From: Rhodobacter capsulatus
GTDB taxonomy: Bacteria; Pseudomonadota; Alphaproteobacteria; Rhodobacterales; Rhodobacteraceae
Length of the DNA: 64,000 nucleotides
Reading direction: 5' to 3'
Assembly: GCF_005144475.1 (NCBI RefSeq)
Contig: NZ_SWJZ01000063.1
Location: forward strand, 1-64,000
Each line of letters opens with the position of its first letter. Position 1 is the stretch's first letter. The position numbers and the translations under genes were made by a program. Below are positions 35,337-44,818 of this stretch, piece by piece. Under the pieces are notes generated by a model, which had not been told where the DNA came from, made no database searches, and saw nothing but the letters and a program-made list of their open reading frames with translations.

Positions 35337-35651
35337 TTATCCGGCGCTGGCGAGCTGTTTCATCGCCTCGACCATCGATTTCTGCAATTCGGCGCGGATC
35401 GCCGCCTCGTCGGCCTTGCCCGCCAGATCGGCGACAAGCTTGCGCACGACATCGTCCTTGCCGGCCTCTTCGAGATCGGCGGCCAGAACTTCGGCCACAT
35501 AGGCGTCCAGCGCGGCCTCGGTCTTGCCCAGAAGCCCCGCCGCCCAATGCGCCAGAATCTTCACCGACCGGGCCTCGGCCTTGAAGCGCAGATCGGCATC
35601 ATGCGCGAATTTCGCTTCGTAGGCATGTTCGCGATCGTCGAAAGTGGTCAT
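35337..35651 (-). CDS. DUF1476 protein, F1-ATPase inhibitor zeta subunit
   Basis: 104 residues, the length of the alphaproteobacterial zeta subunit characterised in Paracoccus denitrificans, where its N-terminus inhibits ATP hydrolysis by the F1 motor like mitochondrial IF1. Text matches: MTTFDDREHAYEAKFAHDADLRFKAEARSVKILAHWAA, then four-helix continuation DLEEAGKDDVVRKLVADLAGKADEA. Divergent from purC with a 252-bp gap. No atp genes are in the window, as is usual for this gene. Confidence 0.85.
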   Translation of the reverse strand: MTTFDDREHAYEAKFAHDADLRFKAEARSVKILAHWAAGLLGKTEAALDAYVAEVLAADLEEAGKDDVVRKLVADLAGKADEAAIRAELQKSMVEAMKQLASAG

Positions 35652-35903
35652 GGTTCCCCCCTAGGTCAGTGTCTCGCGGCAGATATGGGTTCAACCGCGC
35701 GCCGCTGCAAGGTTTATTCCGCCCGCGCGCGGACCGATTGCGCAACCACCCGGCGATGATCGCGCCCGCGCGGGCGCGGTTCGGGACGGTGCGGCAGGGG
35801 CTGCGACCGGCTTTGCCTTGCGGGATGGGCGCTCTTGCGCTAATGGGCGCGAAGGCAGTGACCGTGTGCCCCGCACGGCCACCCGTTCGATATTGGAGAG
35901 CCC

Positions 35904-36665
35904 ATGGCACCGCGTCGCAAGAAAATCTACGAAGGCAAGGCGAAGATCCTTTACGAAGGCCCGGAGCCGGGAACGCTGGTGCAGTATTTCAAGGACGACG
36001 CGACCGCCTTCAACGCGCAGAAGAAGGCGACGATCGAGGGCAAGGGCGTGCTCAACAACCGCCTGTCGGAATTCTTCATGACCGGGCTGACGAATGTGGG
36101 GATTCCGAACCACTTCATCCGCCGTCTGAACATGCGCGAGCAGCTGATCCGGCAAGTCGAGATCGTGCCGCTGGAAGTCATCGTGCGCAATTTCGCCGCC
36201 GGGTCGATCTCGAAGCGGCTGGGCATCGAGGAGGGCACGGCGCTGCCGCGGCCGATCGTCGAATACAGCTACAAGAATGACGCGCTTGGCGATCCGCTGG
36301 TGCCCGAGGAATATATCATCGCCTTCGGCTGGGCGAACCAGCAGGATCTGGATGACATCGTGTCGCTGGCGCTGCGGGTGAACGATTTCCTCTCGGGCGT
36401 GTTCTTCGGCGTCGGCATCAAGCTGGTCGATTTCAAGATCGAGATCGGCCGGATCTGGGATGGCGATTTCATGCGCCTGATCGTCGCCGACGAGATCAGC
36501 CCCGACAGCTGCCGTCTGTGGGATGTGAAGACGGGGCAGAAGCTCGACAAGGACGTGTTCCGGCGCGATCTGGGCTCGCTGACCGATGCCTATACCGAAG
36601 TGGCGCGGCGGCTGGGCGTGATGCCCGCCAATGCGACGCCGATGAAACCGACGCTGATCAACTGA
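35904..36665 (+). CDS. purC: phosphoribosylaminoimidazole-succinocarboxamide (SAICAR) synthase
   Basis: 253 residues. [14 protein letters not shown] at the start, [22 protein letters not shown], and the signature segment [10 protein letters not shown] ... [16 protein letters not shown] are those of PurC. It joins aspartate to CAIR with ATP in purine synthesis. Followed by a strong terminator at 36684, then purS and purQ; purB is 15 kb downstream in the window. ATG 35904. Confidence 0.95.
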   Translation: MAPRRKKIYEGKAKILYEGPEPGTLVQYFKDDATAFNAQKKATIEGKGVLNNRLSEFFMTGLTNVGIPNHFIRRLNMREQLIRQVEIVPLEVIVRNFAAGSISKRLGIEEGTALPRPIVEYSYKNDALGDPLVPEEYIIAFGWANQQDLDDIVSLALRVNDFLSGVFFGVGIKLVDFKIEIGRIWDGDFMRLIVADEISPDSCRLWDVKTGQKLDKDVFRRDLGSLTDAYTEVARRLGVMPANATPMKPTLIN

Positions 36666-36683
36666 TCGCAACGGCAGGATTTG

Positions 36684-36716
36684 AAGGGCGGTCCCGCGGG
36701 GCCGCCCTTTTCCTTT
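36684..36716 (+). terminator. intrinsic terminator after purC
   Basis: AAGGGCGGTCCC (36684-36695) pairs with 36698-36709 with one G-T, followed by TTTTCCTTT. Confidence 0.8.
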
Positions 36717-36850
36717 GCGCGGGCGGGTCCAGTCTTGCGCGCGGGGGGCGCCATCCGTGCTTGCCCGAGGCCGGGGCTTGGGCTATCAGGGCCGAAACGG
36801 ACGGGTGCGGCCACCTGTCGAGACGCCAGCCCCAAGCGAGGAGATCCCGG

Positions 36851-37090
36851 ATGAAAGCCCGTGTGCATGTGATGCTGAAGGATGGGGTGCTGGACCCGCA
36901 GGGCGAGGCGGTGCGGCATGCGCTGGGGCATCTGGGCTTCACCGGCGTCGAGGCGGTGCGGCAGGGCAAGGTGATCGAGCTGGATCTGACCGCCACCGAC
37001 CGGGCGGCGGCCGAGGCCGAAGTCAAGGCGATGTGCGACAAGCTGCTCGCCAATACCGTGATCGAAAAATACACCGTCGAGATCTGCTGA
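36851..37090 (+). CDS. purS: phosphoribosylformylglycinamidine synthase subunit PurS
   Basis: 79 residues, usual size. MKARVHVMLKDGVLDPQGEAVRHALGHLGF then VRQGKVIELDL and NTVIEKYTVEI match PurS. It bridges PurL and PurQ in FGAM synthase. Precedes purQ by 76 bp; that gap holds a palindrome of the intergenic family. Confidence 0.95.
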   Translation: MKARVHVMLKDGVLDPQGEAVRHALGHLGFTGVEAVRQGKVIELDLTATDRAAAEAEVKAMCDKLLANTVIEKYTVEIC

Positions 37091-37103
37091 TCCCGGCCGA
37101 GGC

Positions 37104-37150
37104 CGGGGGCGCTGCCCCCGGACCCCCGGGATATTTGTGGCAAGATAAAG
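37104..37150. repeat. intergenic palindrome, family member 2 (purS-purQ gap)
   Basis: CGGGGGC-GCT-GCCCCCG hairpin (37104-37120) followed by CCCCCGGGATATTT and CAAGATAAAG, the left half of the longer palindrome at 41049-41122. No right half is present here. Confidence 0.6.
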
Positions 37151-37166
37151 CAGGAGTGCTGGGCCG

Positions 37167-37835
37167 ATGAAAGCCGCCGTCATCACCTTTCCGGGGTCGA
37201 ACTGCGACCGTGACCTTGCCGATGCCTTCGCGAAAGCGGGCGCCGAGGTGGTCCGGGTCTGGCACAAGGACACCGACATTCCGGCGGGCACCGATGTGAT
37301 CGGTGTGCCGGGGGGCTTTTCCTTTGGCGATTATCTGCGCTGCGGCGCCATCGCCTCGCGCAGCCCGATCGGGCAGGCGGTGGTCGATTTCGCGGGCCGC
37401 GGCGGCCATGTGATCGGCATCTGCAACGGCTTTCAGGTGCTGACCGAGATGGGGCTGCTGCCGGGCGCGCTGATGCGCAATGCGTCGCTGAAGTTCCGCT
37501 GCCGTCCGCAGCGGCTGAAGGTGGCCACCGCGGACAGCCCCTTCACCCGTCTTTATGCGGCGGGGGCCGAGGTGACCTATCCGATCGCCCATCACGACGG
37601 CAATTATGTCCTTGACGCCGAGGGGCTGGCGCGGCTTGAGGGCGAGGACCGCGTCGCCTTCCGCTACATCGACAATCCGAACGGCTCGACCGCCGACATC
37701 GCGGGCGTGCTGAGCGAAAACCGCCGCGTTCTGGGGCTGATGCCGCATCCCGAGCGGGTCGTCGAAGAGGCGCAGGGCGGCACCGACGGGGCGGCGCTTT
37801 TCCGCGCGCTGGCCGACATGCTCGCGGTGGTGTGA
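37167..37835 (+). CDS. purQ: phosphoribosylformylglycinamidine synthase subunit PurQ
   Basis: 222 residues. Class I glutaminase: [17 protein letters not shown], nucleophile Cys in GICNGFQVL (near residue 86), His-Glu in MPHPERVVE near 193-195. It supplies ammonia from glutamine to PurL. Start [16 protein letters not shown] at ATG 37167. Downstream is the sensor kinase gene, 45 bp away. Confidence 0.95.
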   Translation: MKAAVITFPGSNCDRDLADAFAKAGAEVVRVWHKDTDIPAGTDVIGVPGGFSFGDYLRCGAIASRSPIGQAVVDFAGRGGHVIGICNGFQVLTEMGLLPGALMRNASLKFRCRPQRLKVATADSPFTRLYAAGAEVTYPIAHHDGNYVLDAEGLARLEGEDRVAFRYIDNPNGSTADIAGVLSENRRVLGLMPHPERVVEEAQGGTDGAALFRALADMLAVV

Positions 37836-37880
37836 CCGCCGCGCCTTGTTGGGGGCGGCCGCTTCGCCTAAGCTGAGCCC

Positions 37881-39680
37881 ATGACCGCCCTTGCCCCGCG
37901 CCCCGATCTGCTTGCCGCCTCCGAGGCCCGCCGCCGTCTGCGCCGCATGGCCTATCGGGCGCTGGCCGTGCTGATGCTGCTGGCCACGGTGATCGGTGTC
38001 TGGTTCACCAACACCTGGCTGACCGAGCGGTTCACCGAAACCACCCGCATGCGGACCGAGCTGCGGCTGGCGCTTTATTCCGGCAACATCCTGTCGGAGC
38101 TGCAGCGCACCTCGGTCGTGCCGCTTTTGCTTGCGCGCGACCCGGAACTGACCAAGGCGCTGGGATCGGGGGATTTTTCCACCACCTCGGGGCTTTTGAT
38201 CGCGGCGCGCGAGGAGGTGGGGGTGGCCTCGATCCGGCTTCTGGACCTGCAGGGCCGGGTGATGGGGGCGACCGACCGCAACGTGCTGGGCACCGTTTTC
38301 AACGACGCGCCGTTTTTCGTCGATGCGCAGCGCACCCGCGAGACCGTGTTCTCGGCGGTGGAGGGGGTGACGGGGGCAAGCGAATTCGTCTATTCCCGCG
38401 CCGTTCTGGCCGATGGCAAGCTGGTGGGCGTGATCGTCGTCGGCGCCGATCTGGCGCGCTATGAACGCGCCTGGGCGGGGATTTCCGATGCCGTCGCGGT
38501 GATGGACAGCGCGGGCAAGATCGTTCTGGCGACCGAGCCGCGCTGGCGGGGCTTGACGATGGAAGAGGCTTTGGTGGCGCGTTCTGCCCCCTCGGCGATC
38601 GAGCGCGCGCTGCAGGCGACGGCCGACTGGGCCAATGATCCGCCCGATGCCTGGGTGCTGGGCCAGGCGGTGATGCGGACCGAGGCGCGGGTGCCGTTTC
38701 GCGGCTGGCGGATGGTGGCCTTTACCCCCTATTCCTCGGTGCGCGACCGGGTCAATGCGGTGATTGCCCTGGAAATCATGGGCTTCGCGATCCTTTTGGC
38801 GCTGGGGTTTTATCTGATTTCGCGGCGCGCCAAGGTGCAATCGGCGGTCTACCGGCGCGAGTCGGCCGAGCTGCGGGCGCTGAACGCGCGGCTTTCGCGC
38901 GAGATCGCCGAACGCGAGCGGGTGCAGAAAGACCTGTCCCTGGCCGAACAGACGCTGGAGCAAAGCTCGAAACTGGCCGTGCTGGGCGAGATGTCGGCGG
39001 CGGTCAGCCACGAACTCAATCAGCCCCTGGCCGCGATGAAGACCTATCTGGCGGGGGCGAAACTGCTGTTGCAGCGCGAACGCGTGCCCGAGGCGCTGTC
39101 GTCCTTTCAGCGCATCGACGATCTGATCGAGCGGATGGGGGCGATCACCCGGCAGCTGAAATCCTATGCGCGCAAGGGCGGCGATGCGATCGAACCGGTC
39201 GATCTGCGCGCGGCGCTGTCCTCGGCGCTGGCGATGATGGAGCCGCAGCTGAAAGCGCGCACGGTGAAGATCGTGCGCAACCTGCCGCGCGGCGCGGTGA
39301 TGGTGCAGGCCGACCGGATCCGGCTGGAACAGGTGATCATCAATCTCTTCCGCAATGCGCTGGATGCGACCAAGGGCTTGCGTGCGCCGCGCATCGAGAT
39401 CACGCTGGTCTCGGAGGAGGAGGTGGCGGTGCTGACGCTGGCCGACAACGGGCCGGGCATCACCGATCTGGAAAAGCTCTTCGAGCCGTTCTGGACGACG
39501 AAGAAACCGGGCGAGGGGACGGGGCTGGGCCTGGCGATTTCCTCCTCGATCGTGGCCGATTTCGGCGGCCGGCTGACGGCCCGCAATGACGAGGGCGGCG
39601 GTGCCGTTTTCGAGATGCGGCTGCCGCGGCTGACGGCAACAAGACAGACGCCCGTAGCTGGGCGCAGGGGGACGGAGTAG
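37881..39680 (+). CDS. dctB: DctB-type C4-dicarboxylate sensor histidine kinase
   Basis: 599 residues. Two membrane helices (about 25-46 and 297-317) bracket a periplasmic double PAS/Cache sensor. A coiled coil leads to the H-box MSAAVSHELNQPLAAMKTYLAGAKLLL (His near 377), which is the DctB form, and to an ATPase domain with N-box NLFRNALDA, ADNGPGI and GTGLGLAIS. It would sense succinate-type acids and phosphorylate the regulator encoded 3 bp downstream. The ligand is inferred; no dct transporter gene is in the window. Confidence 0.8.
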   Translation: MTALAPRPDLLAASEARRRLRRMAYRALAVLMLLATVIGVWFTNTWLTERFTETTRMRTELRLALYSGNILSELQRTSVVPLLLARDPELTKALGSGDFSTTSGLLIAAREEVGVASIRLLDLQGRVMGATDRNVLGTVFNDAPFFVDAQRTRETVFSAVEGVTGASEFVYSRAVLADGKLVGVIVVGADLARYERAWAGISDAVAVMDSAGKIVLATEPRWRGLTMEEALVARSAPSAIERALQATADWANDPPDAWVLGQAVMRTEARVPFRGWRMVAFTPYSSVRDRVNAVIALEIMGFAILLALGFYLISRRAKVQSAVYRRESAELRALNARLSREIAERERVQKDLSLAEQTLEQSSKLAVLGEMSAAVSHELNQPLAAMKTYLAGAKLLLQRERVPEALSSFQRIDDLIERMGAITRQLKSYARKGGDAIEPVDLRAALSSALAMMEPQLKARTVKIVRNLPRGAVMVQADRIRLEQVIINLFRNALDATKGLRAPRIEITLVSEEEVAVLTLADNGPGITDLEKLFEPFWTTKKPGEGTGLGLAISSSIVADFGGRLTARNDEGGGAVFEMRLPRLTATRQTPVAGRRGTE

Positions 39681-39683
39681 ATC

Positions 39684-41009
39684 ATGGCGCGGATGATGAA
39701 AGTGGCGATCGTCGATGACGAGGAAGACATCCGTCAGTCGATCGGGCAATGGCTGGCGCTTTCGGGCTTCGACACCGAGACCTTTTGCAGTGCCGAAGAG
39801 GCGCTGAAGGTGATCGGGACCGATTGGCCCGGCGTGGTGATTTCCGACATCCGGATGCCGGGGATGGACGGGATGACCTTCCTGAAGCGGCTGATGGGGC
39901 TGGACAGCGGTCTGCCCGTCATCATGATCACCGGGCATGGCGACGTGCCGATGGCGGTCGAGGCGATGCGGCTGGGCGCCATGGATTTCATGGAAAAGCC
40001 CTTCAACCCGGACCGGATGACGGAACTGGCCAAGCGCGCGACGCAGACGCGGCGGATGACGCTGGATGCCCGCGCTTTGCGCCGCGATCTGGCCGAGGGC
40101 TCGGCGGTGGTGGGCAAGCTGATCGGGGTTTCGCCCTCGATGGAGCGGCTGCGCGAGGATGTTCTCGATATCGCGCAATCGGACGGGCACGTGCTGATCG
40201 ACGGCGAGACCGGCACCGGCAAGACGCTGGTCGCCCATGCGCTGCATGCGGCGGGGACGCGGGCGGGGAAGAAATTCGTCACCATCTCCTGCGCCGCCTA
40301 TACCGAGGAAGCCTTGGCCGAGAAGCTTTTCGGGCCGGTGGCCGAGGGGCTGCCGCTGGTCGAGGAGGCCCGCGGCGGCACGCTGGTTCTGGAGGATATC
40401 GAGGCGCTGTCGACCGGGCTGCAGGCGCGGCTGCTGACGGTCTTGAACGAACAGGGCACGCCCGCCGAAACCCGGGTGGTGGCGATCTGCAACGCCCATG
40501 GCGAGGGGCGCACGCTGGAAGACGTGCTGCGTCCCGATCTGTTCTTCCGTCTGGCGGCGCACAAGCTGACCCTGCCGCCGCTGCGCGCGCGCGGCGAGGA
40601 TGTGCTGACCCTCTTCACCCGGATGACCGAGGCTTTCGCCGATGATTACGGCTGCGAGCCGCCCGAGGTCAGCGCGCAGGAAGCCGCGCAGCTGCTGCAG
40701 GCGCCCTGGCCGGGCAATGTGCGCCAGCTGATCAATGTCGCCGAACGCGCGGTGCTGCAGGCGCGGCGCGGCTCGGGTTCGATCGCGTCCTTGCTGATGG
40801 CCGAGACCGACGAGGCCGGCACGGCGATGACGACCGAGGGCAAGCCGCTCAAGGAATATGTCGAAAGCTTCGAGAAGATGCTGATCGACAACACGATGCG
40901 CCGTCACAAGGGCTCGATTTCCGCGGTGATGGAGGAATTGTGCCTGCCGCGGCGCACCCTGAACGAGAAGATGGCGAAATACGGCCTGAGCCGCGGCGAT
41001 TACACCTGA
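39684..41009 (+). CDS. dctD: NtrC-family response regulator (DctD-type) lacking GAFTGA
   Basis: 441 residues. Receiver at 1-118 with DDEED and phospho-acceptor Asp near 55 (ISDIRMPGMDG). AAA+ domain about 143-375: Walker A GETGTGKT (near 174-181), Walker B-like GGTLVLEDIEAL, arginine-finger region RPDLFFRLA and NVRQLINV. The loop that should contain GAFTGA is missing: the text runs from AEKLFG straight to PVAEGLPLVEEARGG. C-terminal Fis-type HTH (GSISAVMEELCLPRRTLNEKM). Without GAFTGA it should not activate sigma-54 polymerase, as known for R. capsulatus NtrC, which works with sigma-70. Confidence 0.8.
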   Translation: MARMMKVAIVDDEEDIRQSIGQWLALSGFDTETFCSAEEALKVIGTDWPGVVISDIRMPGMDGMTFLKRLMGLDSGLPVIMITGHGDVPMAVEAMRLGAMDFMEKPFNPDRMTELAKRATQTRRMTLDARALRRDLAEGSAVVGKLIGVSPSMERLREDVLDIAQSDGHVLIDGETGTGKTLVAHALHAAGTRAGKKFVTISCAAYTEEALAEKLFGPVAEGLPLVEEARGGTLVLEDIEALSTGLQARLLTVLNEQGTPAETRVVAICNAHGEGRTLEDVLRPDLFFRLAAHKLTLPPLRARGEDVLTLFTRMTEAFADDYGCEPPEVSAQEAAQLLQAPWPGNVRQLINVAERAVLQARRGSGSIASLLMAETDEAGTAMTTEGKPLKEYVESFEKMLIDNTMRRHKGSISAVMEELCLPRRTLNEKMAKYGLSRGDYT

Positions 41010-41584
41010 GGCGGAGAGGGGGCGCTGCCCCCTCGGCCTGCGGCCTCACCCCCGGGATATTTTCGCCAAGGTGAAAGCCATCCCGGGGTTTGCTTTCACC
41101 TTGGTGCAAATATCCTCGGGGGGTGCGGGGGGCAGACAGCCCCCCGTCGGCTGCGGCACGCGTCGGGGCTGAAATCAGCGTTAACCGTTTCTTGACGAAA
41201 AACCGATTGTGTTTGTGTCATTTGCGTTGATATTGTCGCAGTGTCGGCAGGACTCTCCTCCTGTCCACGGAATTCGCTGATTTCCGGGTCTGAGCCTTCG
41301 CGAGCGCGGGGCGGGCCTTGGATCATCCGATTGGTCGCAAGACCGCACTCTTGCCCCCGGGGCTTCGTTGTCAGGGGGGTTGCAAATCGGCGCGGGGCGA
41401 CAAGCCCGGCGCTTGGGACGAACCGCGATGGGTTGCACGGCAACGGGATGGGTGATGACGGGCGGGCCGCTTTCGGCCGCCGCCGTCCATATCCGTGGAT
41501 GCGCCCGCGCCTCAACGACAAACCATGCCCCGCCCGCCTTGCCCGCAAGGCCAAGGTGCGACGCGGCGTGGGGAAACAGGATTT
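41010..41584. other. 575-bp gap with palindromes and the rne leader
   Basis: Holds the hairpin GAGGGGGC-GCT-GCCCCCTC (41016-41034), the long palindrome at 41049-41122 and, further on, a likely promoter region near 41193-41240 (TTGACG at 41193, and TTGTGT with TATTGT 18 bp later). That leaves an rne leader of roughly 350 nt. E. coli rne also has a long 5' UTR used for autoregulation; the parallel is only suggestive. No gene seen. Confidence 0.45.
41016..41122. repeat. intergenic palindrome, family member 3 (long hairpin)
   Basis: A short GC hairpin (41016-41034) is followed by arms 41049-41078 (CCCCCGGGATATTT, then CCAAGGTGAAAGC) and 41092-41122 (GCTTTCACCTTGG, then ATATCC-TCGGGGGG), nearly perfect complements with a 13-nt loop. 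It starts 7 bp after the dctD stop and may end transcription. Confidence 0.75.
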
Positions 41585-44410
41585 ATGGCAAAGAAGATGC
41601 TTATCGATGCCACCCACGCGGAGGAAACCCGCGTCGTGGTGGTGGACGGCAACAAGGTCGACGAGTTTGATTTTGAAACCGTCAACAAACGGCAGCTGGC
41701 CGGGAATATCTATCTGGCGAAAGTGACGCGGGTGGAGCCTTCGCTCCAGGCCGCTTTTGTCGATTACGGCGGCAACCGCCACGGCTTCCTCGCCTTCGCC
41801 GAGATCCACCCGGATTACTACCAGATCCCGGTGGCCGACCGTCAGGCGCTGCTGGAAGAGGAGCGTCTGGCTGCCGAGGCCGAAGAGGCCGAGGAAAACC
41901 GCTCGCGCTCGCGCCGGTCGCGGTCGCGGTCGGGATCGTCGCGCTCGGGCGGGCAACAGGCCCGCGCCGAGAAGGCCACGGGCAATGATGCCGTCCTGCG
42001 CTCGGAAGACATTCCGGGCATGGCGGTGATCGACGAGGCGGCGCCGGGCGAAGAGGCGCTGACGCTTGAACCCGTTGCCGCCGAGGCCGATGTCCTCGAC
42101 GCGGCCCCGGAAGAGGGCTTTGCGTCCGAAGAGGGCGTGGCGGAGGTCGAGACCGCCGAGGAGGGGGAGGCCGAGGAGGCCGAAGCCCCGCGCGAGATCG
42201 AGGAAGACCACGATCACGACCATGACCACGATCACCATGTCCATCCCGTCGATGACGAGATCGAATCGGTGGCCGAGGAAGACGTGGCCGAGGAAATCCA
42301 TGCGCCCCGCCGTCCGCGCGCGCGGCGCTACAAGATCCAGGAAGTGATCAAGGTCCGGCAGATCATGCTGGTGCAGGTGGTCAAGGAAGAACGCGGCAAC
42401 AAGGGCGCGGCGCTGACCACCTATCTCTCGCTCGCCGGTCGCTACTGCGTCTTGATGCCGAACACCGCGCGGGGCGGTGGCATCTCGCGCAAGATCACCA
42501 ATGCGGCCGACCGCAAGAAGCTGAAGGAAATCGCCTCGGAGATGGAGGTGCCGCAGGGCGCCGGGCTGATCATCCGCACCGCGGGCAGCCAGCGCACCCG
42601 CACCGAGATCCGCCGCGATTATGAATATCTGATGCGGCTGTGGGAACAGATCCGTGAGCTGACCCTCAAATCGATCGCCCCCGCGCCGATCTACGAGGAA
42701 GGCGATCTGATCAAGCGCTCGATCCGTGACCTGTATTCGAAGGACATCGACGAGGTTCTGGTCGAGGGCGAGCGCGGCTATCGCGTCGCCAAGGACTTCA
42801 TGAAGATGATCATGCCGTCCCACGCCAAGAACGTGAAGCATTACAACGAGCAGCTGCCGCTGTTCGCGCGCTTCCAGGTCGAGAGCTATCTGGCCTCGAT
42901 GTTCAACCCGGTGGTGCAGCTGAAATCGGGCGGCTACATCGTGATCGGCGTGACCGAGGCGCTGGTGGCCATCGACGTGAACTCGGGTCGGGCGACCAAG
43001 GAAGGCTCGATCGAGGAGACCGCGCTCAAGACCAACCTTGAGGCCTCCGAGGAGATTAGCCGTCAGCTGCGTCTGCGCGACCTGGCCGGGCTGATCGTCA
43101 TCGACTTCATCGACATGGAAGAGCGGAAAAACAACGCCGCCGTCGAGAAGCGTCTGAAAGAGAAGCTGAAAACCGACCGCGCGCGGATTCAGGTGGGCCG
43201 GATCTCGGGCTTTGGCCTGATGGAGATGTCGCGTCAGCGGCTGCGTCCGGGGATGCTGGAAAGCACCACCCAGCCCTGCCCGCATTGCCACGGCACCGGG
43301 CTGATCCGCTCGGATGACAGCCTGGCGCTGCAGGTTCTGCGCGCCATCGAGGAAGAGGGCACGCGCAAGCGCAGCCGCGAGGTGCTGGTCAAGTGCCCGG
43401 TCGCGGTGGCCAACTACCTGATGAACGCCAAGCGCGAGCATATTGCCAGCATCGAGGCGCGGTACGGCATGGCGGTGCGGATCGAGGCCGATCCGACGCT
43501 GGTCAGCCCCGATTTCAGCATCGAGAAGTTCAAGACCGCGACCCGGATCGTGCCCGAGGCGCATAGCGCCGTCGTGCATGCCAGCGCCGAGCTGATGGCC
43601 GAGATCGACGAGGAAGACATCGTCGAGGAGGAAGAGGACGAGGTCGAAGAGGCCGCGCCCGCGGCGGTTGCGGCCGCGACGGGCGAGCCGGGCGAAGGCT
43701 CGCCGAAGAAAAAGAAACGGCGTCGGCGGCGGCGGAAGAAAAACGGCGCTCCGGGCGGGACCGATCTGGCGGCCGAGGGCGACGAAGGGGATGACGGCGA
43801 GGACGACGGCGAGGACGAAGGCGACGACGCCTCGGACGAGGAAGCCGCCGAAGACGCCGCCCGCGCCGCGGCTGCGGCCGAGCTGGCCGAGGTGAGCCTG
43901 CCGGTGCTGGACGCCGAAGCGGAGGCGCAAGCGCCTGTGGCCGAAACCGCCGCCGCTGCGGAGGCCGCGCCGGAAGAGGCGGCGCCGAAGCCGAGCCGCT
44001 CGCGGTCGCGCTCGAGCAAGGCGAAGAAAGAGGCCGAGGCCGTCGAGGGCGCGGAAGCGCCGGTGAAGAAGACCCGGACCCGCACCACGTCGAAGGCGAA
44101 GAAGGAAGCCGAGGCGGCGGCGGCTGCTGCGGCTGCGGCCGAAGCGGAAGCCCCGGTTGTTGCGCCCGAGCCGGTTGCCGAAGCCGCGACCGAGGCTCTC
44201 GCAGCCCCGGCGCCGGTCGAGGCGGTGGTCGAGGCGGTGGTCGAAGCCGCACCGGTTGTCGAAGCCGCGCCCGAGCCGGTCTTGCAGGCTGCGCCCGAGC
44301 CGGTGGCGGATCTGGCCCCCGAGGCTGCGCCCGAACCGGAAGCGGATTCCGACCCGACCTCGCCCGATGATCAGAAGCCGAAGAAACGCGGCTGGTGGTC
44401 GCTGGGCTGA
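41585..44410 (+). CDS. rne: ribonuclease E/G family endoribonuclease (RNase E)
   Basis: 941 residues from ATG 41585. N-terminal MAKKMLIDATHAEETRVVVVDGNKVDEF, S1 domain interrupted by an acidic insert with a DHDHDHDHDHH run (about residues 88-235), as in alphaproteobacteria. Catalytic core ends include AIDVNSGR and IVIDFIDM (the two Mg-binding Asp), and the zinc-link CPHCHGTG. After about residue 680 the C-terminus is unstructured Glu/Ala-rich with Arg-rich patches (KKKKRRRRRRKK) that would scaffold the degradosome and bind RNA; it ends with GWWSLG. Starts mRNA decay and rRNA processing. Confidence 0.95.
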   Translation: MAKKMLIDATHAEETRVVVVDGNKVDEFDFETVNKRQLAGNIYLAKVTRVEPSLQAAFVDYGGNRHGFLAFAEIHPDYYQIPVADRQALLEEERLAAEAEEAEENRSRSRRSRSRSGSSRSGGQQARAEKATGNDAVLRSEDIPGMAVIDEAAPGEEALTLEPVAAEADVLDAAPEEGFASEEGVAEVETAEEGEAEEAEAPREIEEDHDHDHDHDHHVHPVDDEIESVAEEDVAEEIHAPRRPRARRYKIQEVIKVRQIMLVQVVKEERGNKGAALTTYLSLAGRYCVLMPNTARGGGISRKITNAADRKKLKEIASEMEVPQGAGLIIRTAGSQRTRTEIRRDYEYLMRLWEQIRELTLKSIAPAPIYEEGDLIKRSIRDLYSKDIDEVLVEGERGYRVAKDFMKMIMPSHAKNVKHYNEQLPLFARFQVESYLASMFNPVVQLKSGGYIVIGVTEALVAIDVNSGRATKEGSIEETALKTNLEASEEISRQLRLRDLAGLIVIDFIDMEERKNNAAVEKRLKEKLKTDRARIQVGRISGFGLMEMSRQRLRPGMLESTTQPCPHCHGTGLIRSDDSLALQVLRAIEEEGTRKRSREVLVKCPVAVANYLMNAKREHIASIEARYGMAVRIEADPTLVSPDFSIEKFKTATRIVPEAHSAVVHASAELMAEIDEEDIVEEEEDEVEEAAPAAVAAATGEPGEGSPKKKKRRRRRRKKNGAPGGTDLAAEGDEGDDGEDDGEDEGDDASDEEAAEDAARAAAAAELAEVSLPVLDAEAEAQAPVAETAAAAEAAPEEAAPKPSRSRSRSSKAKKEAEAVEGAEAPVKKTRTRTTSKAKKEAEAAAAAAAAAEAEAPVVAPEPVAEAATEALAAPAPVEAVVEAVVEAAPVVEAAPEPVLQAAPEPVADLAPEAAPEPEADSDPTSPDDQKPKKRGWWSLG

Positions 44411-44431
44411 GCCCCGCAGAACAGAAAACCG

Positions 44432-44464
44432 AAACGCCGGGCCCTGGCCCGGCGTTTTGCTTTT
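44432..44464. terminator. bidirectional intrinsic terminator between rne and tusA-like gene
   Basis: AAACGCCGGGCC (44432-44443) and its perfect complement at 44446-44457, then TTTTGCTTTT on the plus strand. The minus strand has AAAA-flanked T-run for the convergent gene. Confidence 0.85.
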
Positions 44465-44469
44465 GCCGA

Positions 44470-44727
44470 TCAGCTCTCGGGTTCGGGCCGGTCCGGGCCG
44501 CGCGCGACGGCATAGATCAGCACGCCCGCCTCGTCCCTGGCCGAGACGAGGCGATGGCCGGATTGCGCGCAGAAATGCGGCACGTCGATCCAGCTGGCGC
44601 GGTCGGTCGCCTGCATCTCGACCACGGCGCCTTCGGGCAGGCTGCGCAGGGCCTTGGCCAGCCGCAGCACCGGCAGCGGGCACAGAAGGCCGCGCAGATC
44701 GAGCGAAAGGGCAGGGGGTGTCGTCAT
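44470..44727 (-). CDS. TusA/SirA-family sulfurtransferase-like protein
   Basis: 85 residues from ATG 44727. LDLRGLLCPLPVLRLAKALRSLPEGAVVEM carries the CPxP motif (Cys near 17) of the sulfur carrier family, and the C-terminal FCAQSGHRLVSARDEAGVLIYAV completes the fold. TusA relays persulfide sulfur, for example for tRNA thiolation. Convergent with rne; divergent from ccdA. Confidence 0.85.
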   Translation of the reverse strand: MTTPPALSLDLRGLLCPLPVLRLAKALRSLPEGAVVEMQATDRASWIDVPHFCAQSGHRLVSARDEAGVLIYAVARGPDRPEPES

Positions 44728-44818
44728 GGTCCGGGCGTAACGCCCGGGCACGGCCCTGTCCACGGCAATGTGAGCCGTGCCCCGGTGACGCCGGGCCGCA
44801 GCCCTGCTAAAAGGACGC

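Noticed and set aside
37023-40907. 1294-residue minus-strand ORF opposite purQ, dctB and dctD
   Set aside because: Its His/Arg/Gly-rich translation is a GC-bias shadow; the plus strand has three recognisable genes.
41096-44683. 1195-residue ORF opposite rne
   Set aside because: Shadow of the RNase E gene; Arg/Leu/Gly repeats follow from codon bias.
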